64,000 nt of DNA from Gnomoniopsis sp. IMI 355080 (Eukaryota; Ascomycota; Sordariomycetes; Diaporthales; Gnomoniaceae), in assembly GCA_027946555.1 (NCBI GenBank), contig JAPEVC010000075.1, positions 62,001 to 126,000 on the forward strand, given 5' to 3'. The notes beneath the pieces are model-generated. The model was not told where the DNA came from. It did not search any database and saw only the letters and a program-made list of their open reading frames with translations. Positions 23,870-34,490 of this stretch are shown here, piece after piece (positions within the stretch are counted from its first letter, which is position 1; every line of letters starts with the position of its first letter). Made by a program: the position numbers and the translations under genes.

Positions 23870-25605
23870 CTACCTCCTTTCGAATGTCTCCACGACCTGG
23901 CTCTTCGTCTCGACAATGTCTTTGACGTTTGTTTCATGGGAATCAGCAGTACCTGGCGGACTGTCAACGTCTTTGCCTTTATCCTCAATCCCAAAGTTTG
24001 TCTGTAGATTCTCGCGGAGAGGGCGCCCTTTGACGATGAACGTTGTCACAAAACCCAGCAAGCCAAAGCCGATGGCCACTTGCCACACAAGCTTCAAGCT
24101 GTCCACATAGACGCTTACAACCTCGCCCTTCAACTTGGTACTGGAATTTAGCGATTGCATGAAATCCCTCGTGGCCAGTGAGTAAGCCCCACCGTCCCGG
24201 AGCGCATCCCTGGTTGTCTCATCGCTGACGCGACCGAGAAGATTGTTGACTTGAGAGTTGAAAATAGCTGTGGGGATAGCCACTCCCCAAATGCCGCCGA
24301 AAGATCGCACGAAACTCCAGGTAGCAGACGTGGTAGCCTGTTCGGACTCGGCTAGAGGGGCTTGAATCGCTGGGAGCGTCACTGACATGAGTGTGCCAAT
24401 GCCGGCGGCTGCGACAATTTGCCATCCGACCCAGTATGCCGTCGTCGAATTCTGATCCAGCCGAGTGAGAGCACCATAGCTTATTGCTATAAGCGAGAAG
24501 CTGGAAAACATAAAGGGCTTGAACTTGTTTAAGGCGGACAACCCAACGCCCCCAGCAATGCCAAACACCATGGAGACGATAGCACTCGGTAACAGGTCGA
24601 TGCCGGACTGTGTTGGGGTAGCTTCCAGAACAGCTTGGAAGTACACAGGTAGATAGTAAGAAAGCCAGTAGGTGAGAATCGAGTGGATGAAAGCAAGTGC
24701 AAAAGTAGGTAGGGAAGTCCGGTTCGCGAAACTCCGAATTGGCATCGTGGGCTCGTTAATGAATTCCGTGGATTCCATGGCAAGAAAACCCATGAGGCCA
24801 GCGACGCCCAACACCAAAGGCAGGATAGTTCTCCAGGATGACCAAGATTCCTCGGTACCAGCCCACGTCAAAGCTAGAAGGACCGAAATGACCGAGGGAA
24901 TAAGGATGGCGTTGCCTAGGAAGTCGATCCGCCGTAACATGTTTGATGCTGAGTTCTTCTGATGCTCAAGCCGAAGGAAGAGGGAGAGCAATACAAAAGC
25001 TAAGCCGGCAACGGGTAGGTTCAAGTAAAAGATCCATCTCCAAGAGGCGTGTTCGGCCAAAGCGCCGCCCACGACAGGACCAATAGTCAGTGCTACGGTG
25101 AATGTCGAAAAGACGATGCCCATGAACTTCGATCTGTCCCGCAACGGGACTAGGTCCCCGACGACGACCTGTATCATCACGTTGACGCCTCCGCCGCCAA
25201 TGCCCTGGATGGCACGGCCAAAGATGAGCACACCCATACTATTTGCGGACCCCGATACAGCCGAACCGACGGCAAAGAGAAACACAGATATGAGCGTCAG
25301 GATCCGACGCCCAAAAATATTGGCTATCTGCCCAAACAGGGGCTGAAAAGCGGTCGAAGTAAGAAAATAGGCATTTGCTACCCAGGCAAAGGCAGGACCT
25401 CCGGAACCCAGGTCGTGCACGATGGTCGGCAAGGCAGTAGAAATTACCGAAACATCAAGGGCAGAAAGCATCGAGGTGATGGAGAGAGCTCCAATAATGG
25501 CCTACATCGACAAACGGGGCATGATCAGCATCATAATTCGAAGAACAAAGTGGCAAGAGGCGAGTCACTTACCCAGAAACGCCATCCGTAAGTATTCGCC
25601 ATCAT
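23870..25605 (-). CDS. MFS multidrug transporter, DHA2 (14-TM) family
   Basis: Exons complement(join(23870..25501, 25573..25605)), 554 residues. The 11-residue first exon (MMANTYGWRFW) is split by a 71-nt intron from AIIGALSITSM, a junction common in fungal DHA2 genes. Fourteen hydrophobic segments, the motif-A-like stretch FGQIANIFGRR, and GRAIQGIGGGG with TIGPVVGGALAEH (motif C, typical of drug:H+ antiporters) are visible. The C-terminal tail is hydrophilic. Members export toxic metabolites or drugs across the plasma membrane. Its position among biosynthetic genes suggests self-protection or product secretion (inference). A second in-frame ATG at 25602 is an equally possible start. Confidence 0.88.
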
Positions 25606-27039
25606 GGATAAATTTTGAAAGTTAAGGTTTTCGAGCAGTCTTGCTGAATAAACGTGGCTAAATTGATCCCAAATACGCTCTGAATTCAGGGACGAAATGG
25701 CCACCTAGGAAAAATTGCTAGGACTTTGCTTATATCGTGGATACTTTGAATATGTCTCCCGGAATTTTGCGCCCAGTCGATGTTATATAATGCTATATAA
25801 TGTATCAAACGTTAGAGTTATATGATACCACAAGTTCCAAATTTGTCTACATAGGTAGGTGGTTGTGTCGTGTGAGTGACAGGACGAGAGACACTAGCAG
25901 TGAAAGAGCGCCCCCCCCCCCTTTTTTTCCCCTTGAATTCAGTACACTAAGTATACTCAATGAAACTCTTTGAAAACAATGCAATGCCGCCTGGAGCCAG
26001 GTTCTACGCCCACGCCCCTGATACGTTTATGCCAGTCACAACAACATCTTACGATATACGGAAAGGGCGCAGTTCCGACTCATGCCATAGTTGTGGCACA
26101 TCTGCTTTATTCACTTGTAAGGTCTTGTTTTGTAACGACTCAGAATGGTACAGGTTATGATCGGTAACAGGTGTTGGACGTTGAGTCCGGGGTTCCAGAT
26201 TGGATCAGCGTAGTCATACAATACTTCATTTAAACTTTGCCTCAAATGCCCTTGCAGCGACTACATACCTTGCCATGCATTGAGACGGGGGGGGGGCAAG
26301 TGAACGGCGAGAACCACGAACTTGGCCTTGAGCAATAAAACAAGACTTATTAGTGGAGTGGCATACGAATGATATCAATCTAATTTGTATGGCGGTATGG
26401 AGCTATTCGAGGTTACGAGTTGAGATTCAAGCGAGTGCAGGTTTCTTGATATGTGACTACCTCGCCTAATTCAGGCACCTATAAGGTGGTTTGATCATGA
26501 CATTGACTTGGCCCGTGACTCGGCATTTGTCTGCAATAGTCCTGCTCCACATCTCCCTTTTTACTTTAAGGTTCATGCGAGTCACTAATCATTCCTACGG
26601 GAGTGCCATAGCCGCAGTTGATACCCGCCCGGGTCCACCTCAGCCTTGATTTTCGAGGTAAGCTGGGGAAAACGGGGAGTCGGATGATTTGTATCTGTCC
26701 GTTTTGTCCGACGGGATCATGTGACGTATGCTGACTTGTATTTTTGTATGCAATTAAACCCATGATGAGGCGTATGAATACACATTGGTGAAAGTGGATC
26801 GAAAATACAAGCTCCACAAGCACCAGGAAGACCTCATGTAGGTACAGGGAGTCATGGCACGATGCAAGATGAAGGACTGGCTCAACTGAACTCTATTCTG
26901 CTGTTTTGACATACGAGGTGGTATATCTGGAAAGGCCTGTGGGTAAGTAGGGCGACGTCGGGAGAGATAAGAAGATATCCGATTCCGAAAGCCACCAAAA
27001 ACATAGTCAGTCTTGACCACCAGATTGATACTGGAAAAT
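25606..27039. promoter_or_regulatory. Divergent intergenic region, MFS and IPNS-like oxygenase genes
   Basis: About 1.4 kb between divergent starts, so it carries both promoters. A C11 run followed by T7 lies at 25911-25928 and a G10 run near 26287-26296. A CGG-N5-CGG pair occurs at 26673-26683, again not beyond chance. Short ORFs here have no recognisable family. Confidence 0.4.
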
Positions 27040-28223
27040 ATGGCGGACCTTCCCACTCTGGACTTTTCAAAATTCACAGAAGGCTCGCAACTGGACCGAG
27101 TCAAGCTAGGCAAATCCTTGGTTGATTCTTTCAGAAACCACGGCTTCGTCAAGCTGACCAACCATGGCCTTCCTGACGAGACCATCACGAAACTGTTGGA
27201 GTTTGTATGTTTCTTCGAAATGATGGCAGGCTTATAGGCCTACCTGCAAAATCTATGGCCTCTCACTAACGTACGTACATAGTCAAACAGATTTTTCAGT
27301 CTCCCTGCAGATGTCAAGAATGAAATTGTCTGTCACCGTGGCCCGCACCCTCAGCGGGGTTGGAGCTGTGTAGGCTCAGAGCAAACCGCAAAGTTGAGGA
27401 AGGAAAATACCGCCAATCGCAACGCGGATGAACTGAAAGATGAGAGGGTAGGTCGAGATATCCTCTTTCTTGTCTTTTATCCTTCCACGTGTTCAGATCT
27501 TTCAGCCTTTGAACAGAACAGTTTATCCTGACTGGCATCCGATAGGAACATTTTGATGCTGGACCACTTGGAGATACTCAATTCCCCAACCTTTGGCCTC
27601 GCGAGGACGCGCTGCCTGGATTCCGTCAGTTCATGGAAGCGGCGTATCAGTCCTGTCAGGAGGTATCCCTCAAGATCATAGCAGCCATGGAGGTCGGTCT
27701 CGACCTTGAACCAGGGGCATTGGTGCAACGCTGCATTCCAGCGGCCAGCGAAATCCGTATGAACCGCTATCCACCCGTGTCCGTAGAGCGCCTGGCAGAT
27801 GGTCGCGTCAAGCGTACCTGGCCTCATACCGACTTTGGTATTATTACCCTGCTGTTCCAGGACCACGTTGGAGGTTTGGAACTCGAGGACCGAACAAAAC
27901 CAGGTACCTTTGTCCCCGTGACACCTGTCAAGATTGGGCCTGGGCAGAAAAGTGAGATGGTGGTCAACATCAGCGACACTTTTCAGCGGTGGACCAACGC
28001 CGTTATCAGGGCCGGTCTACACCAGGTCTCGGCACCACCAGCCTATAAGGCCAACACTGAAGGCATACTCCCCGAGCGTCATTCTTGTGTCTTCTTCTTC
28101 AAGGCGAGCCGCGACACCTCGGCTGGTCCTCTTCCCCAGTTTGTGACGGAGAAGCATCCGGCCCTCTATGATGAGATCACAGCGTTGGAATATCAACAAC
28201 GTATGACCAAGGAGCTCTACTAG
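27040..28223 (+). CDS. IPNS-like 2OG/Fe(II) oxygenase
   Basis: Exons join(27040..27204, 27283..27447, 27546..28223), 335 residues, all introns phase 0. The N-terminal DIOX_N segment (LPTLDFSKF, GFVKLTNHG) and the C-terminal 2OG-FeII domain are complete. Metal ligands are His204 and Asp206 in WPHTDFG and His269 in LHQV; the 2OG-binding pair is Arg288 and Ser290 in ERHS. KDEREHFDAGP is typical of isopenicillin-N-synthase-like proteins. In the reported echinocandin and UCS1025A pathways, enzymes of this class oxidise a branched-chain amino acid side chain so that it cyclises to a pyrroline carboxylate, which a P5C-reductase homologue then reduces. The next gene here, 255 bases downstream on the same strand, is such a reductase, so the same chemistry is a reasonable inference. 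Hydroxylation of another substrate cannot be excluded. Confidence 0.87.
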
Positions 28224-28478
28224 CTGTAAAAAGACAGCCGCGGCGCCAAATATGGGGCTCACATGTGGCTCGTGTGATTCTATTGTCGTTGAGTTGGTTA
28301 CAGGGGCTATATAGAGTTCACATGGGTTTTGTTGCGAGTCATGTGGTGGCAGTCTTTACCAAGGCCGAGTTCTTCATATTGTAGACCATCCCTAGTAGGT
28401 AGACATCAAAAGTTGACTGTTGTATTACCACATATGTTCATTCACTGATTTTCTTGTCTGCAAAATTGACAATATAGA

Positions 28479-29398
28479 ATGGCGGCTCCGAAGGTGGTAA
28501 CAATTGGATGCGGTATGCGATCACCATCAGCATCGTGGAGGACGGCGTGTCTGACCTAGATAGCTGACTGATGGGTCTCCTCAACACAGGGAAGATGGGT
28601 TCCGCGATCATGGAGGGACTCCTGTCGTCAAGCCATCCATGGGACATCGTAGCCTGTGTGCGCAGCTCCATTACGCAGGCCAACCTGCTCAGGCGCTTCG
28701 CGGCCAGCTCATCAGTTCGAGTTGCACTTAGCTCCAGCCATGAGCAGATCGCAACTCATGTCTCGCCAGCAGCTCTCGTTCTCCTCGCCACCAAGCGAGA
28801 TGACGCGACTTCCATCCTGCAGAACAAGCACGTTCAAGCCGCACTTGGGGGCAAGCTGTTAATCAGTGTGGTCTTTGGCTTGACCGAGGATGCGATGTAC
28901 TCGCAGCTTGATCCCGGCTCTGTGAAACCTTACATACTCTCTGCACTACCAAACATTGCGGCATCAGTACGCCATTCGGCGACCATCACCACAACCCGAC
29001 CATCGTCGTCAAACCCATGGCCTGAGGAGATCAGTAACTTGTGCTCGCTGGTTCTCTCCTCAATTGGAAGCATCATTCCCGTCCAGGCGCATGGTGTGAA
29101 TGCGGCTGCCACCCTTTCGGGGACTATACCGGCCTTTCTTGGCGAGGCCATGGCTGGATTACTCGGCGGGGCGTGTGACGCTGGCTTAGAAAGAGAGACG
29201 GCAACGGCCATAGTAGTACAAGGCCTGCGTGGGTTCGCAGACCTCCTTGCACGCGGTGAAGACGTGGACTCTATTATCGCCAGCGTTGCCACAAAAGGAG
29301 GTGTTACCGAAGCGGGGTTGAAAGTCTTAGGAGAAGGGCAATTGAGAAGGCTGATGTCCGATGCTTTCATGCAAAGTAGGGACAAGTTGGGTCCTTGA
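28479..29398 (+). CDS. Pyrroline-5-carboxylate reductase homologue
   Basis: Exons join(28479..28512, 28590..29398), 280 residues. The 77-nt intron splits the dinucleotide-binding motif, which becomes GCGKMGSAI when joined. The rest matches ProC-type reductases: ALVLLATKRDDA, a middle segment with PNIAASVRHSATITT, and the C-terminal dimer region with LSGTIPAFLGEAMAGLLGGACDAGL and TKGGVTEAGL. The enzyme normally reduces 1-pyrroline-5-carboxylate to proline with NAD(P)H. A second copy beside a PKS-NRPS and an IPNS-like oxygenase suggests reduction of a substituted pyrroline (for example a methyl analogue) to a building block. A housekeeping role is possible if no other copy exists in the genome. 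Confidence 0.88.
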
Positions 29399-30427
29399 TA
29401 GCTTGATAGTATTTCTATATCATCCCTGTCCGGGCCCTTGACACTATCATCTGTTCGGGTGTTGAAGGTTGAATCAAAACTCGCTCGACATGCGTCGCAG
29501 ATAGTTGCAGACCCACAGAATACTGGTTGTCCAAGAAATCATCTGTAAGATTCCACGCGCAGTTGTACAGTATATACTTCTATATCGATATACCTACCTA
29601 CTTAGATAGTTACCTAGGGAGGTAATGGTAAAGCCGGGTTGCAACTTGGAGCCTCCCCGTCCGTGACCCGACCCTAGTCAATATAAAGTACAAGAGAGGT
29701 TGGGGTACAAGAAAGGACGTGAGACGCCATATTCATCTTAATACTGCAGCAGAGCTGGATCCCAAAATGACCAAACATCGTTGATTCATTTCAAGTGAAA
29801 GGGACTTCGAAGATAGCATCGTAGATCTGTCGGGTACACGGAAAATTGGCATTTGAGCTTGGGTCTCGCTTCTGTCTGTTGATTTGGCAGCGATGTCCGT
29901 GGATGGCTCTCAAGCCTTGGTGAGTATTGTGTCATTTTACGCGTCTAAAGGTGATACAGTTCACAGATGTCTTTGCCGAGTCATCTACTAAGAATGCCAT
30001 CGCAGCTTGCGATATGAATGAATCTTACAGAAGGTGCGGACCTGACAGCGAGACGATCTCCAATGTTAATTTGTAGTAGATCACGTATTGGAAAGAGAAC
30101 TTCACCACCGCCCCCTCATTCCAAATCAGCCAGGAGAAATTACTAAGAAAACACAGTACAACACATATAACTTACACTAATAACCACCTGGCTATAATAC
30201 AATTCGAATACTACCACTGCCTGATGATATCGACCTCCATTATTGGACAGTTCTTGTGGGCAGTTTCGAGCGAACAACATTCCTGAAATCTGCAGATGGA
30301 GTTTGTGAACCCTCGACCGATGGCTCTCCACCATCTGAGCGTCCCTTCAATTGACGAGCTATGCTGTGAGCTTAGGATATGGCTAGTGGGCCATAGCAAT
30401 TGGTCGCTTTCCTCCCTAATTCGAGGC
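29399..30427. other. Convergent intergenic region at the cluster's right edge
   Basis: About 1 kb between two converging genes. It holds CCTACCTACTTAGATAG-like and ACCTAGGG sequences at 29590-29625 and no ORF with recognisable character. It probably marks the right edge of the biosynthetic cluster, since the genes beyond it have no obvious metabolic link. Confidence 0.4.
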
Positions 30428-31707
30428 TCAATCGTCGTAATAATCATCAGGGTTAAGTCCAAAGCATGCTCTGAGCAGTGGAACGAGAGTTTGATGCAAG
30501 ATGCTTATAGTAAGCGTGGCGATACCATTGGTACCTTCGCAATAGTTATTGCCCTGCAGTGACATGAACTCTGAACTAAAGTCAGCAACACTATGCAAAA
30601 GTTATGGAACCCTGGAAGGATAGACTCACGACTCCAAAGCACCCAGTTAGATATGAGGGTTCCCATGGCCAGGATGATCGGCAGAATTTGCCTCTTCTCG
30701 TGCCTAAAGAAATATCGCTTCCAGCCAAACTCCATCTTATCCCATTTTCCTTCCTCATCTTTCTCAGCCAAGGCTTCAGGGTAGAGAGGGTTGTTGAAAG
30801 ACATGATGAGGAACTGCGCCAGCACGATAGATGACAAAACTCCAGCAGCAGTTGACCAGCCGAAACTGGAATGTGTGAGATCAAGCCTCTGGTCATCAGG
30901 ATGGTATCCTGTGAGCCCGCATGTCTTCCCATCGCTGTTCTGGGCGCCAAGTAGGAGTGTGAGCGCGAACGGCAATGCAATAACGTCGAGTATGCTTTCG
31001 CTGACAATGATGTCAAACATGGTTGCTTTGAAGCCAGACCAGCCTACTGCTCGAACCAGTATCAAGGAGATAAAGGCGCTCCGGGGGCGCAGGGTCCACA
31101 TGCCCAATATTCCAGCGAAACTGAAGTGTTTGTTGCTCGCCCAGCTCACGATGGCTGAGATCAGGACTTGCGACGCAAACGTGCTCAGTGCCGAGAGGGT
31201 TCCCGATAGGGGTGTCCAAGTGTCAGGGCTGTTGTGATGCAATTTGAGCTTGAATAGTTTCCTTCGTACCACATCATGGCCCTGGAGAAGTGTCGAAGAA
31301 GCCTCGACAATGCTGATGACGCCAAGGATGGAGAGGACGCTTAGTGAAGACGAGCATGAGGAACTGGCGCCGGCTGCTGCAGTGCCATTTGTCGAGCTGC
31401 GTTTCGTATTAAGTCCGCTCGGCAAAAAGCAATAGTCAAGAGCAGGACACTCAGAACTGTAGCCTACTGAATGAGGGCATGTAACCGCGGTTGAGCTGTT
31501 AGATGTGGAGCAGAACGTTCCATTGGGCAAGAATTGGCCGGCATAATTGGTGCATGTATGTTGTGAGGAAGAGGTGTTGTTGACCAGATGGCTTAATTGA
31601 CGATTGAAAATTGACTTTGACGGCGCTGGTAATGATGCACCATGAGACGTCCGAGAAGAAGCCAAAAAGACGGCACATTGAAACGTGAGGGCTAGGCTGG
31701 CAAGCAT
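30428..31707 (-). CDS. Hypothetical Cys-rich multi-pass membrane protein
   Basis: Exons complement(join(30428..30570, 30630..31707)), 406 residues. I chose acceptor TTCAG at 30571 because it keeps a long protein-like C-terminus (NNYCEGTNG, a hydrophobic helix, LNPDDYYDD); two other nearby AGs give different ends. The N-terminus is a hydrophobic signal-like segment. A luminal or extracellular stretch of about 110 residues follows, with paired cysteines and several N-glycosylation sequons, and then about six membrane segments. Motifs such as VRAVGWSG and FGWSTAAGVLSS are seen, but I do not recognise the family. The start is the first in-frame ATG; an upstream exon is possible since the frame stays open. 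No functional link with its neighbours is apparent. Confidence 0.6.
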
Positions 31708-33759
31708 GACGGCGACTTGCAAGTTCAGAGCACTACGATCACAGTCAGGAAGAATGATGGTACAGAATATTTACAAAGAAGATGAATTCACTGGAGCATT
31801 AGTTGATGACTATGGCGAGTTTTATGTTTCTTGATCATTTGGCACCGGAGCCTTACCAGTGACTACCGGCGACGTCCCAGAATAGCTGAACGAGGCTCGC
31901 GGCAAGAGAAACCTGCCCCTGGCGCGTGTCGATGCAAAATACCACAAATAGACGGATGAAATCCAAGTCTGGGGTAATAATAATGCACTTTATACAGGAA
32001 CGCTCTTGTATACAATCGTGCGGTGAGGTGCCCGTGGGGGAACATTAGCAACGAGGCTGCGGAACCGCTGCGACTGATCACGTACATAAAGGCCAGCCGG
32101 CATATTGAGGCCCATTTGCGACCCACACTATTTGAGATGATTGGCTCATTCAGAAACCCCCTCCCCTATCTCCTTATTTACAATGTAAATTGCAGTGGCT
32201 AGGTGGCAGGTGGTTGTCAGATCGATCCTGCAGTGTCCATAACTCTTGAGGGTCTTTTCGCGGGGTGGCACACCATTATTCATTGCCTGCCGTGGGTGGG
32301 TATTACCGTCCCAGCTGTCCATCAAGGGTAAGATGCAGTCGTGGCGCTCAGCTAGAGATAAGACGGTTCTTGGCTTCCAATTCTGTCTTACTGCAGAGTT
32401 ACTGCAGGGGGTGTTCAGCCTCAATCTGAGATGCTCCAATTCTCCGTTTTCCACTTAATGTTTGCCGTCGGCGGTCGACTTTGTTTTGGTTATTGCATAT
32501 GAGAGTGGCGATGGCCGTAGTCTTATTGACGGGCTGGAATATTCCGTTGCCTACTAGCATCAGTCGCTCTGAAGGCGCAGCCCGCTCCCAGGGCTCTACA
32601 AAGAACGTTTGATGGTATCCAACAAACGTGGATTCACTGAACCATGGATAAAGAGTGTGTTCAAGGAACACAGAATCGCACAACTATGATAACCGACTCT
32701 CTCCTGTCGGGCCAGCCTTCCCAGTGGAACCCAAGTGTCCTTTGGACTTTGTCAATTACTAGGTATTATGCACCACTTTGCCGTGCAAGAAAGCTGCACC
32801 TGGGCAGTCCAGGTGGCAAGCCTTGCTTTCCCCCCTGCCATGGATTCCTAGCACCGAATACTTCCTTCTCGTTCCGGTGCTTGTGCAGTCGAGAGACCTC
32901 TACCTCCAAAACAGATATTAATAACATTGATTGTCTTCAAATTCACTCTCAAGTACTCCTTTGGCCTCATTCGAAGACAATCCTTTTTCTGTGGGTTTTC
33001 GTCTCTATGGTCTATCAATTGAACTCGCAAACCTAGTGGTGTACGAGAATTGAAGTAAGAGAACTTTGGCGTAACTATGTATACCCACAGTACCATTTTC
33101 CCCTCGTAAAAATTGTTCCGGCCTTGGTTACATTGCATGACGGCCGGTCAAAGGTCTTTTTCAGCTACAGAGTGTGTAGACCCACTCAGCTGCAAACACC
33201 GCCAGGGTGTTTGGGTGCCGGTGTGTGTTCTCGTGTCTTCAAGTGGAGACAAGTAAAATACATAGCCCGACTTTATTCGCTGATCATCACGACAATTGAC
33301 GCCGGGAGTGCACCAAGAGGGCCGGATGTTTGATTTGCCGCACTGCTTGCTTCAATAAGTGTCATTCGAACTGAGGGGCCTAGGATGCTGCTGGGTGTTC
33401 GAGATCAGGACTCAGCACCTATATCAGATAACGTGCTTGTGTAGGTCACTCAACATCCGAATGGCATGCTGATCTGTATCAGAGGACACATGAAGATGCT
33501 TCCGAACTTGATCCCTTGTTCCAGTCTGCATGCCACATTCTCACACATACCCAAGTATCACCACTTTTCTCCAGCCACAACCTCGCACCTCATGCATGTG
33601 CCCAGTATGTGCCGGGCGGTAGGTTTTTTCAGGCACTAATTGACATGAGGTAGCTTTTACATCCCCGGTCTTTCGGTATGACCTCTTCATGAATCGAGCA
33701 GTTTTCCAGAGTGGGTATTTGCTGACATTCCCTGCTTCCTCACAAAATGATCCCTGAAA
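31708..33759. other. Long intergenic region, no supported gene
   Basis: About 2 kb between the membrane-protein start and the MITE-like element. Several ORFs of 60-130 codons occur on both strands, but they overlap in conflicting frames and have no domain, codon pattern or splice structure that convinces me. The proximal part must contain the promoter of the minus-strand membrane protein. Confidence 0.4.
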
Positions 33760-33814
33760 AGCGATGATGTTATTTAGACGATCCCAAGGTTAAAATGACG
33801 ATCCGAAGCGAAAA
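33760..33814 (+). repeat. Left terminal inverted repeat of the MITE
   Basis: Begins AGCGATGATGTTATTTAG and ends at AAGCGAAAA. It matches the reverse complement of 34131-34185 except for two G/A transitions. Confidence 0.85.
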
Positions 33815-33917
33815 AGTTCGATAGCCGCACTAACAGCCGTCCCCCCTGTGAGACGCCGACGCACTCACACCCAGCCACTAAGGTTAGGTCGCGCAGCGAC
33901 AGAAGGCGGAAGCAGTG

Positions 33918-33963
33918 TTTTCTCTTCGAATTCCTTCGTTTACGAAGGTTTTCGAAGAGAAAA
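33918..33963. repeat. Perfect-stem hairpin inside the MITE
   Basis: TTTTCTCTTCGAA at 33918-33930 pairs with 33951-33963, and an inner CCTTCG/CGAAGG stem (33933-33938 with 33943-33948) closes a four-base loop. Short GCAG/CTGC arms extend it outward with mismatches. It could form a cruciform or a stem-loop transcript. Confidence 0.75.
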
Positions 33964-33980
33964 AAGCTGCTGGAGCCGCA

Positions 33981-34036
33981 GGTTAGGGTCTGGTTAGGGT
34001 TAGGTGTTAGGGCTAGGGTTAGGTGTTAGTGGTTAG
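33981..34036 (+). repeat. Degenerate interstitial telomere-like repeats
   Basis: Four to five TTAGGG-type units with interruptions (GGTTAGGGTCTGGTTAGGG then variants with GTGTTAGGG and CTAGGGTTAGG). TTAGGG is the usual telomere unit of filamentous ascomycetes. The tract lies wholly inside the MITE-like element. Confidence 0.8.
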
Positions 34037-34130
34037 TGTATATATATCTGAAAATTGAGCGAAGTCTAGTATTTCAGTGTGTGTTGAATGAAGTTCAAGG
34101 TTGGAGTGCTGTTAGTGCCACTAACAATTA

Positions 34131-34185
34131 TTTTCGCTTTGGATCGTCATTTTAACCTTGGGATCGTCTAAATAACATTATCGCT
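34131..34185 (-). repeat. Right terminal inverted repeat of the MITE
   Basis: Inverted partner of 33760-33814, ending ATTATCGCT. Two mismatches in 55 bases indicate little divergence between the two ends. Confidence 0.85.
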
Positions 34186-34490
34186 GATTTAAAGCGTCCA
34201 TGAGCTGAAAGCAATAAGCAAAATATGGGCCTGATCTCCGCTGCACAAGTAGACCAACTAGTTCATTATTAGCGATTAGTCACTCTCGCTCAGTCTTCTT
34301 CCCTCATAAGTTAAAGTATGTCACAAGTGGACGACTGGTTCATGTCATCAGCCAGACTAAGTGCTCTTACCTCTGTCGCTTGCATGCCCCTTTGAGCCAA
34401 CAATGTATCTTGCAGTTTGAGCTCTGCAACTCGTCATTTTCAGTTCTGAATATCTCACATTATAGTTCAGGTCCCGAGGTCCCAAGCGTC

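Larger units (their letters stand above)
33760..34185. mobile_element. MITE-like element with 55-bp terminal inverted repeats
   Basis: A 426-bp non-coding element. Its ends, 33760-33814 and 34131-34185, are inverted copies differing at two of 55 positions; weaker similarity (GCACTAACAGC) continues about 25 bases further inward. The interior holds a strong hairpin and degenerate telomere-like repeats. Size, structure and lack of an ORF fit a non-autonomous DNA transposon. No target-site duplication is visible at the ends, so the superfamily is unassigned and the insertion may be old, or the true ends may differ by a few bases. Confidence 0.8.

Noticed and set aside
26287..26296. Poly-G and poly-C tracts as functional elements
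   Set aside because: Isolated homopolymers in intergenic DNA; likely replication slippage, with no supporting context.
2672..29398. Swainsonine-type cluster, suggested by two 2OG oxygenases and a hybrid synthase
   Set aside because: The synthase order is KS first with a full PKS and terminal C-A-T, unlike the A-T-KS-AT-KR-ACP-R order of SwnK.
20268..29841. CGG-N5-CGG pairs at 20268, 26673 and 29831 as sites for a cluster-specific Zn2Cys6 activator
   Set aside because: Such a pair should arise about 30 times by chance in 64 kb on both strands, and no matching regulator gene lies in the window.
32146..33333. Cluster of 60-130 codon ORFs in the long intergenic region
   Set aside because: Conflicting frames on both strands, no splice structure and no recognisable motif.
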